From Acinetobacter johnsonii CIP 64.6 (GTDB lineage Bacteria > Pseudomonadota > Gammaproteobacteria > Pseudomonadales > Moraxellaceae), in the NCBI RefSeq assembly GCF_000368045.1, contig NZ_KB849236.1:83924-114793 (forward strand): a DNA stretch of 30,870 bases, read 5' to 3'. The first letter of the stretch is position 1. Every line of letters begins with the position of its first letter. The position numbers and the translations under genes are program-made. A model generated the notes under the pieces. That model was not told where the DNA came from. It did not search any database and saw nothing but the letters and a program-made list of their open reading frames with translations. This document shows positions 6,867-16,237 of this stretch, one piece after another.

Positions 6867-9800
6867 ATGCGTTTAAGCAGTTTAAAACTTTCCGGCTTCA
6901 AATCTTTTGCCGACAGTACCACGTTACACTTTAAAGATAACCGCACAGCAGTCGTTGGGCCGAACGGTTGTGGCAAATCCAATGTGATCGACGCTATTCG
7001 CTGGGTCATGGGCGAATCCAGTGCGCGTCAGTTGCGTGGTGGCAGTATGCAGGATGTCATTTTTACAGGCACGGCAAAGCGCAAACCTGTCAGTGTCGCC
7101 AGTGTAGAACTGCGTTTTGACAACACTTATGGCAAGTTAGGCGGTAGCTATAATGCCTATACCGAACTGGCGGTCAAACGTCAGGTCAACCGAGATGGCA
7201 AGTCTGAATACTTTTTAAATGGCACCAAATGCCGTCGTCGGGACATTACCGACATTTTCTTGGGTACAGGTTTAGGGCCACGTTCTTATTCGATTATTGA
7301 ACAGGGCATGATCAACCGTTTGGTCGATGCAAAACCTGAAGAAATGCGAGTTTTTATTGAGGAAGCCGCAGGAGTTTCGCGTTATCAAGCACGTCGCCGT
7401 GAAACTTTATTGCATTTGGATCACACTACGCAAAATTTATCGCGTTTAGAAGATATTGCCTCTGAATTAAGATCACAGTTAAAAACTTTAAAACGTCAAG
7501 CTGAAACCGCAATTCAGTACAAAACACTGGAAAGCCAAATTCGCACCATTAAAGTCGAAGTTTTATCTTTTCAATGTGAACAAAGCAGCCGTTTACAGCA
7601 AGAATATACGTTGCACATGAATGATTTGGGCGATCAGTTCAAGTTGGTGCGTTCAGAGTTAACGACTTTAGAGCATGATTTGACGTCAACCAGTGAGCTA
7701 TTTCAACGCCTGATTCAGCAGTCCACGCCACTACAGAGTGAGTGGCAACAGGCAGAGAAAAAGCTGGCTGAGTTGAAAATGACTTTGGAACAAAAGCAGA
7801 GCCTGTTCCAGCAAAACACCACTACTTTGGCACAGCTTGAACAGCAGAAGGCGCAAACCAAAGAACGGATGCAACTGATCGAGCTGCAACTGGAAAGTTT
7901 GCACGAACAAAATGAGCTTCATACCGAACAGTTACAACAGCAAGAAAGTCAAAACCAACAGCAAAGCCAAGGTTTAACGGATTTAAAAGCACAGCAGCAA
8001 CAGTTGCTTCAACAGTTTGAACAAGTCAAAAGTTTGGTAGAAAAACAGCAGCAACAAAAAACGCAAATGTTGGCGCAAAGTGAACAGTTGGCCAAAAATA
8101 TTTTACGCTTTGAACAGCAAAAGCAGATTTTAGAGCAGCAAGCGGCGCAAATTCAAAACCAAAGCCAGTTGGATGCGATCGATCAACTGTTACATGCCAA
8201 GCAAGATGCTGAGGCACAGCAGTTACAACGTGAGCAAAGTATCATTGAGGTGCAGTTGCAGCTGGATGATTTGCGTATCCAACATCAAACTGCTCAAACT
8301 GAGTTGAATCAGCACAAAGCAGATATACAGGTCTTAAGTGCCGAACAGAAGCATCTCAAGCAGCTTCTGGTCAAAGTCAGTGCCTTAAAAAATAGTGATC
8401 ATCCACAGTTGATGCATGTGCTGCAGCTTAAAGATGCAGCTAAAACCCATGCCGCGCTGGTCGAAAAATTCTTAGCCAAATGGCTTTCAGCGCATTGTTT
8501 GGAAAACAGAGATGCATTCACTGATGCCGTTGCACGTCAGTTAACGCCTCAGCCGCATGTTGAACTGATTGAAATTGCAGGTTGCGATAGCCTAGCCAGT
8601 TGGATTGAATCGCCACAATCCTCTTTGTGGCAGCAGGTGGGGGTGACCACCAACTTAAAACAAGCCTTGGCTCTGCAAAAGCAATTGAAAGATGGTCAGT
8701 CTCTTCTGAGTTTAGACGGTTACCATGTCGGCGTGGACTGGGTGATTGGTTTGGATTATGACGAAGCGAGCCAAGCTGGACAAGGTGCGCTAAGCCATCG
8801 GATTCGTTTAGATGAAATTGAACAGACCCTTACTGAAAAAACGGGACTTCTGACTCAGCTTGAAACGAAAACCACAGAGCTTCGTACTCAAGTCCAAGCG
8901 GTGGATGAGCAGTTAAAAGCGGATCAACAACTCTTAAAAAAAGAAGTTCAAGCGACGCAGCAGATTGATTTGAATATTGCCAAAGTGCAAAGTACCAACC
9001 AAGCCTTTGAAGTGCAAAAGCAACAATTGGCCAATCAACTGGCGCAGTTAGACAGTCAGCTTGAAGAAGATGCTATGCAAAAAGATGATCTGGAGATTGA
9101 TTTGCATGCATTGAATATTAAGCTAGAGCAAAACCTGCCAAACTATAAAACCATGCAGTTCCAAGTGGAGTCATTGACTGAGCAACTGGATGATAGCCAG
9201 CAGCAGGCACAGCAGGTTTGGCAGGCGCTTGAAATGGTGCGTCGTCAGGCAGTGCAAACCACACAGCAGATTGAACTGTTAGAGAAAGACAGTACTTTCT
9301 TAAAGGCGCAGTATCAGCAAATATTGTCACAGATGGAGCAGGCCAAAAAGTTTATTGACCCTGTACAACTTGAGCTGTCTGCATTGGAAAGCCAGTTTAG
9401 CGAACAAGCACAGATCACTGAAAAGCTGCAAAAGACATGGTCTGAATGGCAAGTTGAACTGAATGCGGTGCAAGAACGTCAGCAAAGTTTGACCGAACAC
9501 CGTCATCAACAGCAACAACAAGATGAAAAGCTAAGAACCCAGTTGGAAGAGAAACGTTTGGCGTGGCAAGCGGCAAAGTCAGACTTACAACATTATTCTG
9601 AACAGCTGAAAGAGATGAATGTTGAAGCTGTTGTGGGTTTAAGCATTGATATTAGTAGCCATCAACAAATCCTAGAAAAAGCGCAGCAACAGTTTGAGAA
9701 ATTGGGCGCAGTCAATTTGGCGGCTTCAGAAGAATATGAAGAAGTATCAAAACGTTTTGAAGAGTTGAGTCATCAAATTCAAGATTTGGAAAATACCGTT

Positions 9801-10319
9801 GAGCAGTTGCGCGCTGCAATGAAAAGTATTGACCAAGAAACCCGTAAACTGTTCATGAGCACTTTTGATCGGGTTAATGCTGAACTACAAGATCTGTTCC
9901 CGAAAGTTTTCAATGGTGGCGAAGCGAGTCTGACTTTAGAAGATGACTGGCAGTCTGGGGTTAAACTCATGGCCCGTCCGCCAGGCAAACGCAATAGCTC
10001 TTTGGCGCTACTTTCAGGGGGAGAAAAAGCCCTGACCGCATTGGCCTTGGTGTTTGCGATTTTCCGTCTCAACCCATCGCCATTTTGTGTTTTGGATGAA
10101 GTTGATGCGCCTTTGGATGATGCGAACGTGGGAAGATTTTGTAATCTTGTAAAAGAGCTTTCTGAACAGGTGCAATTCATTTACATTACCCATAATAAAC
10201 TCGCAATGACGATGGCGACCGACTTGTTAGGTGTTACGATGCCTGAACCGGGAACATCAAAATTAGTGACTGTAAATTTAGAACAGGCAAAAGAATACGG
10301 TTTAGTCGCGGAGGCCTAA
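6867..10319 (+). CDS. smc: Chromosome partition protein SMC
   Basis: ATPase that dimerises and, with ScpA and ScpB, loops and compacts the chromosome for segregation. The start is at 6867 (MRLSSLKLSGFKSFA), preceded by an AGGA site; a longer frame from 6822 only overlaps the regulator gene. It has 1150 residues. The N-terminal head has the Walker A loop GPNGCGKSN (31-39). Very glutamine-rich coiled coils follow. The hinge lies at about 509-654, then a second coil, then the C-terminal head with the signature LSGGEK (1049-1054) and Walker B FCVLDEVD (1073-1080). Its presence agrees with Pseudomonas/Acinetobacter-type gammaproteobacteria, unlike enterobacteria, which use MukBEF. Confidence 0.96.
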   Translation: MRLSSLKLSGFKSFADSTTLHFKDNRTAVVGPNGCGKSNVIDAIRWVMGESSARQLRGGSMQDVIFTGTAKRKPVSVASVELRFDNTYGKLGGSYNAYTELAVKRQVNRDGKSEYFLNGTKCRRRDITDIFLGTGLGPRSYSIIEQGMINRLVDAKPEEMRVFIEEAAGVSRYQARRRETLLHLDHTTQNLSRLEDIASELRSQLKTLKRQAETAIQYKTLESQIRTIKVEVLSFQCEQSSRLQQEYTLHMNDLGDQFKLVRSELTTLEHDLTSTSELFQRLIQQSTPLQSEWQQAEKKLAELKMTLEQKQSLFQQNTTTLAQLEQQKAQTKERMQLIELQLESLHEQNELHTEQLQQQESQNQQQSQGLTDLKAQQQQLLQQFEQVKSLVEKQQQQKTQMLAQSEQLAKNILRFEQQKQILEQQAAQIQNQSQLDAIDQLLHAKQDAEAQQLQREQSIIEVQLQLDDLRIQHQTAQTELNQHKADIQVLSAEQKHLKQLLVKVSALKNSDHPQLMHVLQLKDAAKTHAALVEKFLAKWLSAHCLENRDAFTDAVARQLTPQPHVELIEIAGCDSLASWIESPQSSLWQQVGVTTNLKQALALQKQLKDGQSLLSLDGYHVGVDWVIGLDYDEASQAGQGALSHRIRLDEIEQTLTEKTGLLTQLETKTTELRTQVQAVDEQLKADQQLLKKEVQATQQIDLNIAKVQSTNQAFEVQKQQLANQLAQLDSQLEEDAMQKDDLEIDLHALNIKLEQNLPNYKTMQFQVESLTEQLDDSQQQAQQVWQALEMVRRQAVQTTQQIELLEKDSTFLKAQYQQILSQMEQAKKFIDPVQLELSALESQFSEQAQITEKLQKTWSEWQVELNAVQERQQSLTEHRHQQQQQDEKLRTQLEEKRLAWQAAKSDLQHYSEQLKEMNVEAVVGLSIDISSHQQILEKAQQQFEKLGAVNLAASEEYEEVSKRFEELSHQIQDLENTVEQLRAAMKSIDQETRKLFMSTFDRVNAELQDLFPKVFNGGEASLTLEDDWQSGVKLMARPPGKRNSSLALLSGGEKALTALALVFAIFRLNPSPFCVLDEVDAPLDDANVGRFCNLVKELSEQVQFIYITHNKLAMTMATDLLGVTMPEPGTSKLVTVNLEQAKEYGLVAEA

Positions 10320-10323
10320 TAAG

Positions 10324-11319
10324 ATGGAATACACAACAATTATTGGTATCGTCATAGCAGTGATCATTATGCTGTTTGGGGTTCGAATGATTTTTCGAAA
10401 GCCGGCAGATGCAGCGCCTTCACTTGAGTCCGCATTGCATATCGATGCTGACAGTCAAAAACCGATTATCCCGCGTCACGTACGTGATCAACTGCAAACG
10501 GCATCAGTTGAAGAGGCTGAACGTAAAGAGCCGACTTTAAACGAAAACTCTGTAGAAGAGACACTGTCTGAAAAAGCCGAACCGAAAGCTTTGGATGCAG
10601 ACAGTGTGCTCGAAAGCAGCAGTACTGAACCAAGTTTGGATGCGTCAGCTGAGGTAGAAAATAAAGCAGTAGACTCAGTCGCTCCTGAAAATGCTGTAGC
10701 AGATGCAACGGAATTAACGACTGAAAGCGCAAGCTCCTCGCTTGTTGATGAACAAGCAAAAGCGGATAAAGCTGAATTTAGTTTAAATGCCAATGTCGAA
10801 AAAGCCGAAATTTCAGAGTTTGACGATGAAAGCAGCATTTTAGATGCACATTTGTATGAGCAAAAAATTGTCGATGATGAAAGTGCTTTAGCCACAGCAG
10901 AATCGTTTATTGCCCTGAATGTTTATCCTGAACGCCGTGCGTTGTCTGGTGAGAAAACTTTAAAAGTTTTAATGAAGTATGGTTTACGTTTTGGCGAAAT
11001 GTCTTGTTTCCATCGCTATAACGAAGATGGAACTAAGTTACTGTTCTCTGTGTTGCAAATTACCGATACAGGCATGGATGGTTTTGACTTGGAAAATCTG
11101 TCGACCGATCCAATTAAAGGCTTGGCATTTTTCTTGGCCTTACCACACCGTGATGTCCAAAATGCCTTTGATACCATGGACAGTATTTCACGTTTGATTG
11201 CCCGTGAAATCGATGGAACGGTTTATGACCAAAACAACCAAGAGTTCACGCCACAACTGCGTGAGCATTGGCGCCACTTAGCGATTGATTACCGTGCTGG
11301 ACAAGCAATCGATGCTTAA
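10324..11319 (+). CDS. zipA: Cell division protein ZipA
   Basis: Inner-membrane anchor of the FtsZ ring. Residues about 4-24 form a single N-terminal transmembrane helix (TIIGIVIAVIIMLFGVRMIF). A long acidic, Ser/Ala/Glu-rich unstructured linker runs to about 190. The C-terminal FtsZ-binding domain (about 195-325) includes FLALPHRDVQNAFDTM. The total of 331 residues is normal. It starts 4 bp after the smc stop and is probably translated from the smc transcript. zipA followed by ligA is the conserved order in gammaproteobacteria, which marks the next gene as the native ligase. Confidence 0.92.
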   Translation: MEYTTIIGIVIAVIIMLFGVRMIFRKPADAAPSLESALHIDADSQKPIIPRHVRDQLQTASVEEAERKEPTLNENSVEETLSEKAEPKALDADSVLESSSTEPSLDASAEVENKAVDSVAPENAVADATELTTESASSSLVDEQAKADKAEFSLNANVEKAEISEFDDESSILDAHLYEQKIVDDESALATAESFIALNVYPERRALSGEKTLKVLMKYGLRFGEMSCFHRYNEDGTKLLFSVLQITDTGMDGFDLENLSTDPIKGLAFFLALPHRDVQNAFDTMDSISRLIAREIDGTVYDQNNQEFTPQLREHWRHLAIDYRAGQAIDA

Positions 11320-11324
11320 TCTGA

Positions 11325-11353
11325 TTGAAAGCAGCGGTAACGATTTCTATAAT
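11325..11353 (+). promoter_or_regulatory. Sigma-70-type promoter of ligA
   Basis: TTGAAA at 11325-11330, a 17-bp spacer and TATAAT at 11348-11353. Both boxes and the spacing are close to ideal, and the site lies just after the zipA stop. The predicted start of transcription, near 11360, is upstream of the hairpin at 11376-11403. This promoter would drive the truncated ligA and the replacement ligase behind it. Confidence 0.6.
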
Positions 11354-11375
11354 AGACAGTAGAAATACAATTTTT

Positions 11376-11403
11376 AGGGCGGAACAAAGACCGCCCTTTT
11401 TTA
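11376..11403 (+). terminator. Hairpin terminator between zipA and ligA, possible leader attenuator
   Basis: AGGGCGG, an 8-nt loop, CCGCCCT, then a run of six T: a textbook intrinsic terminator. It would end the smc–zipA transcript. Because the ligA promoter is upstream of it, the hairpin also falls at the 5' end of the ligA transcript, 11 bp before the ATG. Confidence 0.75.
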
Positions 11404-11413
11404 TGGTGAAATT

Positions 11414-12637
11414 ATGACTCAAACTTCGACTGTCGTTGCGCAAATGCGTCAACTGATCCAAATTTTGGCACAGCATAATCATGCTTATTATGTGATGGAT
11501 CAGCCGACCATTTTAGACAGTGAATATGATCAGCTTTTTCATCAGTTGAAAGCTTTAGAAGAACAATACCCTGAGTATATTCAGCCAGATAGCCCGATCA
11601 ATAAAGTCGGTGGTAAACCTTTGGCGAAGTTTACGAGCGTGACCCATGTGGTACCGATGCTGTCTTTAGGCAATGTGTTTAATCAAGAAGAACTCTTTGC
11701 CTTTGCACGCCGTGCAGAAGAACGGTTGCCGAATCAAACGATTCAATATGATGTCGAACTGAAGTTTGATGGTCTTGCCATTTCACTGTGGTATGAACAG
11801 GGGGTGCTGGTGCGTGGGGTGACACGTGGTGATGGTGAAACAGGGGAAGACATTACTCAAAATGTCAAAACCATTCGGAACTTGCCGAAGGTGTTGAGTA
11901 CAGATCAGGGCGAAGTACCCACGCTACTGGAAGTTCGTGGCGAAGTTTTGATGCCTAAAGCAGGTTTTGAAAAGCTCAATGCCGAAAATGAAGCCAAAGG
12001 AGAGAAGACTTTTGCCAACCCACGTAATGCCGCAGCGGGAAGTTTACGTCAGTTAGATCCGAATATTGCGGCTTCGCGTCCACTTGCATTTTATGCTTAT
12101 GGTATTGCGCAGTGTGAACCGAACCATGGTCAAAGCACCATGTCGGAAAGTCTAGAGTGGTTGCAACAGTTTGGTTTTGCAGTTGGTGAGCGTCATTTTG
12201 TCTGCGATAGCATCCAAGAAGTCCAAGCTGTTTATGAGCAAATCAATGCGGAACGACCACAATTGAGTGTGGAAATTGACGGCATGGTGATTAAGGTCAA
12301 CAGTCTCAAACAACAGCAACAGCTCGGGTTTTTAAGTCGAGAACCGCGTTGGGCAACGGCTTATAAATTCCCTGCGGTGGCTGCGCTCACCACGGTTGAA
12401 AATATTGACTGGCAAGTGGGACGTACAGGTACACTCACACCTGTGGCGCGTTTGAATCCTGTTGCTGTGGGCGGCGTGACCGTTTCAAATGTGACTTTGC
12501 ATAATATTGGGGAAATTCACCGTTTAGATGTGCGAATTGGCGATACTGTCAGTGTTTACCGTAGTGGTGATGTAGGTGTCACCATACACTCAAATGTTTC
12601 AAGTAGAACTCAACTAGATTTTCAAATGGCAGTGTAA
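11414..12637 (+). pseudogene. ligA: NAD+-dependent DNA ligase LigA, 3'-truncated by island insertion
   Basis: The native housekeeping ligase, identified by its place after zipA and by near-consensus motifs. The Ia domain (YYVMDQPTILDSEYDQL) binds NAD+. The adenylation domain has catalytic Lys117 (ELKFDGLAI), TRGDGETGEDIT, FANPRNAAAGSLRQLDP and VEIDGMVIKV. The OB fold begins at GRTGTLTPVARLNPV. The frame departs from LigA after YRSGDV (Val387). It then runs through 20 unrelated residues (GVTIHSNVSSRTQLDFQMAV) to a stop. Full LigA has about 670-680 residues, so the rest of the OB fold, zinc finger, HhH domain and BRCT domain are missing. The fragment might still self-adenylylate but should not seal DNA. 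Confidence 0.9.
12572..12577. other. Left junction of the genomic island inside ligA
   Basis: LigA similarity ends at GATGTA within the codons for the conserved SGDV segment, where the family normally continues IPK. From about 12575 the DNA is foreign and starts a different, more A+T-rich gene. The exact crossover and core site cannot be fixed without the right junction. Two TCAAATG copies, at 12590-12596 and 12622-12628, lie just inside and could be recombinase arm sites, but this is weak. Confidence 0.7.
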
Positions 12638-12648
12638 GGGTAGCAGTA

Positions 12649-14592
12649 ATGTCTAAATATATATTTAACGATAACCAAATCGCCATTATTGAAAAACTAG
12701 ACCTTAATTTAGGTATAGAAGAAGCAGAGAAGTTATTTACATCTGATGAGCACAGTTGGGAAGAGTTGGAAACATTACTTAAAGTTGCTAATGCACTTTA
12801 CAGATCAGGTTATCCGATTATTGAGGATGAGACGTATGATGAATATCTTAACTACTTCAAAACTCATGATCCAGACAATCCATACTTATTAAATGTAGAG
12901 CCTGAAGTTTTAATCGATAGTAAGACTGTCCGACTTCCAAAGAAAATGCTTTCTACTGATAAAGCATATTCTTTTGAAGAAATTAAAAAATGGACGGAAA
13001 GAATTACTAAAGCAGCGTCAGAAATTGATTTTGATCAAAATTTAATTCGTATTAGGGTTACACCGAAACTTGATGGTTATGCTGCTTATGATGATGGCAT
13101 AACTCTCTATACCCGAGGTGATGGGACAAGAGGTCAAGATATTACTCGTGCATTTGAACGAGGGCTCAAAGTATCAGAAAATGCAGGAAGAGGTTTAGGT
13201 CCGGGCGAAATCGTAATCAAGAAAAGTTACTTTAATGAAGTGTTGAGTGAAAAATTTGAAAACTCACGCAATATCCAAGCAGCAATTATTGCTGAAAAGA
13301 AAGTTGATGAAGATGTTCAAAAGGCAATTGATGAAGGTGCCTGTGTCTTCTACCCTTTTTCACTATTAGATAACTGGACGGGAAGTATTGAAGAGTTGTT
13401 GTCAAAATTTGATAGTATTCTTGAAAGTATGTGGAACTCAATTGATTTTGATATTGATGGATTAGTCTTAGAATCAACAAATGCACCGATTAAAGAGCAT
13501 ATGGGCTCTACGAGAAAATTCCATAGGTGGCAAATCGCTTTTAAAGTGAATGAAGAATCGGCTGAAGTCGAAGTATTGAAAGTTGTTCATCAGACTTCAA
13601 GGACTGGTCGAGTTTCACCAGTAGCTGAATTGGTTCCGACAAAACTTAGTGGGGCTACTTTAAGCAGGGCAACCGTTCATCACTACAATATGGTGAAGAC
13701 AAATGGAGTTGGTCCTGGCGCAATCATTAAGCTAGTCAGAAGTGGCTTAGTTATTCCAAAAATTGAAGAAGTTATCAAACGAGCAGAGCCAGAATTACCT
13801 GAAAATTGTCCTAGTTGTGGTGCTCACCTTATTTGGGAAGGTGATCATTTAATATGCCCGAATAAGTCAGACTGTCCTGCCCAAACTGAGAATACACTGA
13901 TTCATTTTTTTAAAACATTGGGTAATGTAGATGGCTTTGGGCCAAAGGTGATTGAAAAAATAACTAATCAAGGTATTAAGCACATCCATGAAATTTATCA
14001 GATTCCTAAGCATCAATTTGTCGAGTTTGGATTTGGAGATAAAACGTCACAGAATCTTATCGATCAACTCCAAGCAAGTAGACAGATTGAAATAGAGGAT
14101 TGGAGGTTTCTTGCTGCATTTGGAGTTACCCGATTAGCTGGCGGAAACTGTGAGAAATTACTTCGGCATCATGCCCTAGTTCAGGTTTTCGAAATATCAG
14201 TCGAGGATATGGTTAAAATAGATGGATTTGCACAACTAAGCGCTGAAGCTATTGTTGAAGGTTTAGCAAACGTTAGAGAAGAGTTTTTCAAAGTATATAA
14301 CCTCGGTTTCAACTTAAGTGTTACACCCAAGGAATCTGATAGAGAAAGTTCAGATTCGCCTATAGCTGGAGCAGTCGTTGTATTTACTGGCTCGATGCAA
14401 CAAGGTTCCCGTAGTGATATGGAAAAGCAGGCAAAAGCACTTGGAGCTAACGTGGCTAAATCGGTTACTGGTAAAACCACATATCTAGTAACTGGCGACA
14501 AGGTCGGTGAAACTAAGATTAATGCAGCCCGTGATAAAGGCGTTAAGGTCTTGACTGAACAGGAATATCTTAAATTAATTGGGGAACTTTAG
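12649..14592 (+). CDS. Complete island-borne NAD+-dependent DNA ligase (LigA replacement)
   Basis: A 647-residue ligase only distantly like the native one beside it. The NAD-binding Ia region (YPIIEDETYDEYL) is present. The adenylation domain has catalytic Lys140 (TPKLDGYAAYDDG), TRGDGTRGQDIT, DIDGLVLE and WQIAFKV. The OB fold has SRTGRVSPVAELVPTKLSGA and SGLVIPKIEEV, the very segment at which the native copy was cut. A four-cysteine zinc site follows (Cys387, 390, 403, 409), then a helix-hairpin-helix region (about 415-560) and a C-terminal BRCT domain (about 569-647, VVFTGSMQQGSRSDMEKQ). All domains needed for nick sealing are present. It starts 11 bp after the stop of the truncated ligA, with AGGG before the ATG, so it probably uses the host ligA promoter. 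Confidence 0.92.
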   Translation: MSKYIFNDNQIAIIEKLDLNLGIEEAEKLFTSDEHSWEELETLLKVANALYRSGYPIIEDETYDEYLNYFKTHDPDNPYLLNVEPEVLIDSKTVRLPKKMLSTDKAYSFEEIKKWTERITKAASEIDFDQNLIRIRVTPKLDGYAAYDDGITLYTRGDGTRGQDITRAFERGLKVSENAGRGLGPGEIVIKKSYFNEVLSEKFENSRNIQAAIIAEKKVDEDVQKAIDEGACVFYPFSLLDNWTGSIEELLSKFDSILESMWNSIDFDIDGLVLESTNAPIKEHMGSTRKFHRWQIAFKVNEESAEVEVLKVVHQTSRTGRVSPVAELVPTKLSGATLSRATVHHYNMVKTNGVGPGAIIKLVRSGLVIPKIEEVIKRAEPELPENCPSCGAHLIWEGDHLICPNKSDCPAQTENTLIHFFKTLGNVDGFGPKVIEKITNQGIKHIHEIYQIPKHQFVEFGFGDKTSQNLIDQLQASRQIEIEDWRFLAAFGVTRLAGGNCEKLLRHHALVQVFEISVEDMVKIDGFAQLSAEAIVEGLANVREEFFKVYNLGFNLSVTPKESDRESSDSPIAGAVVVFTGSMQQGSRSDMEKQAKALGANVAKSVTGKTTYLVTGDKVGETKINAARDKGVKVLTEQEYLKLIGEL

Positions 14593-14677
14593 AAAGCGGC
14601 TCATTGCTAAACGCCAGTCGCGAATAGGCATACACTGGTGGCCAACCAATAAACGCATTAAAATCAGGAATTAACAA

Positions 14678-16237
14678 ATGACAAGTTTACAACAACGTGC
14701 CGAACTTCAACGCCAAATATGGGCGATTGCCAACGATGTTCGAGGCTCAGTGGATGGCTGGGATTTTAAACAATATGTACTGGGTACGCTGTTCTACCGT
14801 TTTATCAGTGAAAACTTTGTCAACTACATCACAGGCGGAGATGAGAGCGTTAATTATGCTGCCATGTCTGACGATGATGAAAACATCAAGTTTGCTCAAG
14901 AAGATGCCATTAAAACCAAAGGCTATTTTCTTTACCCTAGCCAGTTGTTTAGCAATGTAGCGGCTAATGCACACAAAAACGAAAATTTAAATACGGATTT
15001 GGCAGCAATTTTTGCTGCAATCGAAAACTCAGCCAATGGCTATGATTCAGAAAAAGACATCAAAGGCTTGTTTGCGGATTTTGATACCACCAGTAATCGT
15101 CTGGGTAATACGGTAGAGGCAAAAAACAAACGCCTGGCAGCCGTGTTAAAAGGGGTCGCAGGGTTATCTTTTGGCAATTTTGAAGATAACCAAATTGATT
15201 TGTTTGGTGATGCCTACGAATTCTTAATTTCAAACTACGCAGCGAATGCTGGTAAATCTGGTGGCGAGTTTTTCACACCTCAGCACGTATCAAAGCTAAT
15301 CGCCCAGCTCGCCATGCATGGTCAAACCAGCGTGAATAAAATATATGACCCTGCTTGTGGCTCAGGATCGTTACTTTTACAAGCGAAGAAGCACTTTGAT
15401 GCGCATATCATTGACGATGGCTTCTACGGTCAAGAGCTAAACCACACAACTTACAACTTGGCGCGTATGAACATGTTTTTGCACAACATCAACTACGACA
15501 AGTTTAATATTCAGTTAGGTGATACCTTAACAGAACCTCATTTTCTGGATGACAAACCATTTGATGCAATTGTCTCCAACCCACCTTATTCCGTGAAATG
15601 GATTGGTAGCGACGACCCAACCCTAATCAACGATGACCGCTTTGCTCCTGCGGGTGTACTAGCGCCTAAATCAAAAGCCGACTTTGCCTTTGTGCTGCAT
15701 GCGCTCAGTTACTTATCAAGCAAAGGCCGAGCGGCGATTGTTTGCTTCCCGGGTATTTTTTACCGTGGTGGTGCGGAGCAAAAGATTCGCCAGTACCTAG
15801 TAGATAACAACTACGTTGAAACTGTGATTTCGCTTGCACCGAATCTTTTCTTCGGTACGACCATTTCCGTCAATATCTTGGTGCTTTCTAAACATAAAAC
15901 CGACACCACAACGCAGTTTATTGATGCCAGCGGTCTGTTTAAAAAAGAAACCAATAACAACACTCTTACTGATCAGCACATAGAAGACATCATGAAGGTG
16001 TTTGCTAGCAAAGAGAACATTGATCACTTTGCTCAATCCGTTGATTTGGACGACATCGTAAAAGCAGACTACAACCTCTCGGTTAGCAGCCATGTTCAAG
16101 CCAAAGATACTCGTGAGGTGGTGAACATCAATGTGCTTAACGCTGAACTGAAAACTACCGTTGCTAAAATAGACCAGCTTCGCAGGGATATTGATGCCAT
16201 TGTGGCGGAGATTGAAGATGAGGAGTTAGGCGTATGA
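14678..16237 (+). CDS. hsdM: Type I restriction-modification methyltransferase subunit HsdM
   Basis: N6-adenine methyltransferase subunit. Two HsdM and one HsdS form the modification enzyme, and with HsdR the restriction complex. It has 519 residues. An N-terminal helical domain (LQRQIWAIANDVRGSVDGWD) is followed by the SAM-binding motif DPACGSGSLL from Asp224 and the catalytic NPPY at 301-304. The C-terminal helices contact HsdS. The start is supported by AGGA 7 nt upstream. It overlaps hsdS by 4 bp (ATGA). The 85-bp gap before it has no obvious terminator, so transcription may also arrive from the ligase gene. Similarity is to the type IC (EcoR124I/EcoprrI) family. Confidence 0.95.
   Translation: MTSLQQRAELQRQIWAIANDVRGSVDGWDFKQYVLGTLFYRFISENFVNYITGGDESVNYAAMSDDDENIKFAQEDAIKTKGYFLYPSQLFSNVAANAHKNENLNTDLAAIFAAIENSANGYDSEKDIKGLFADFDTTSNRLGNTVEAKNKRLAAVLKGVAGLSFGNFEDNQIDLFGDAYEFLISNYAANAGKSGGEFFTPQHVSKLIAQLAMHGQTSVNKIYDPACGSGSLLLQAKKHFDAHIIDDGFYGQELNHTTYNLARMNMFLHNINYDKFNIQLGDTLTEPHFLDDKPFDAIVSNPPYSVKWIGSDDPTLINDDRFAPAGVLAPKSKADFAFVLHALSYLSSKGRAAIVCFPGIFYRGGAEQKIRQYLVDNNYVETVISLAPNLFFGTTISVNILVLSKHKTDTTTQFIDASGLFKKETNNNTLTDQHIEDIMKVFASKENIDHFAQSVDLDDIVKADYNLSVSSHVQAKDTREVVNINVLNAELKTTVAKIDQLRRDIDAIVAEIEDEELGV

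Noticed and set aside
7731..9521. Leucine-rich minus-strand frames inside smc
   Set aside because: They are antisense shadows of the CAG/CAA-rich coiled-coil coding sequence and have no ribosome sites.
11414..12637. Functional short DNA ligase
   Set aside because: It ends inside the OB fold with a 20-residue foreign tail and lacks zinc, HhH and BRCT regions; a complete ligase lies directly behind it.
14614..14638. CCAGT...ACTGG inverted repeat before hsdM as an operator
   Set aside because: Only 5 exact bp per arm with a 15-nt spacer; not distinguishable from chance.
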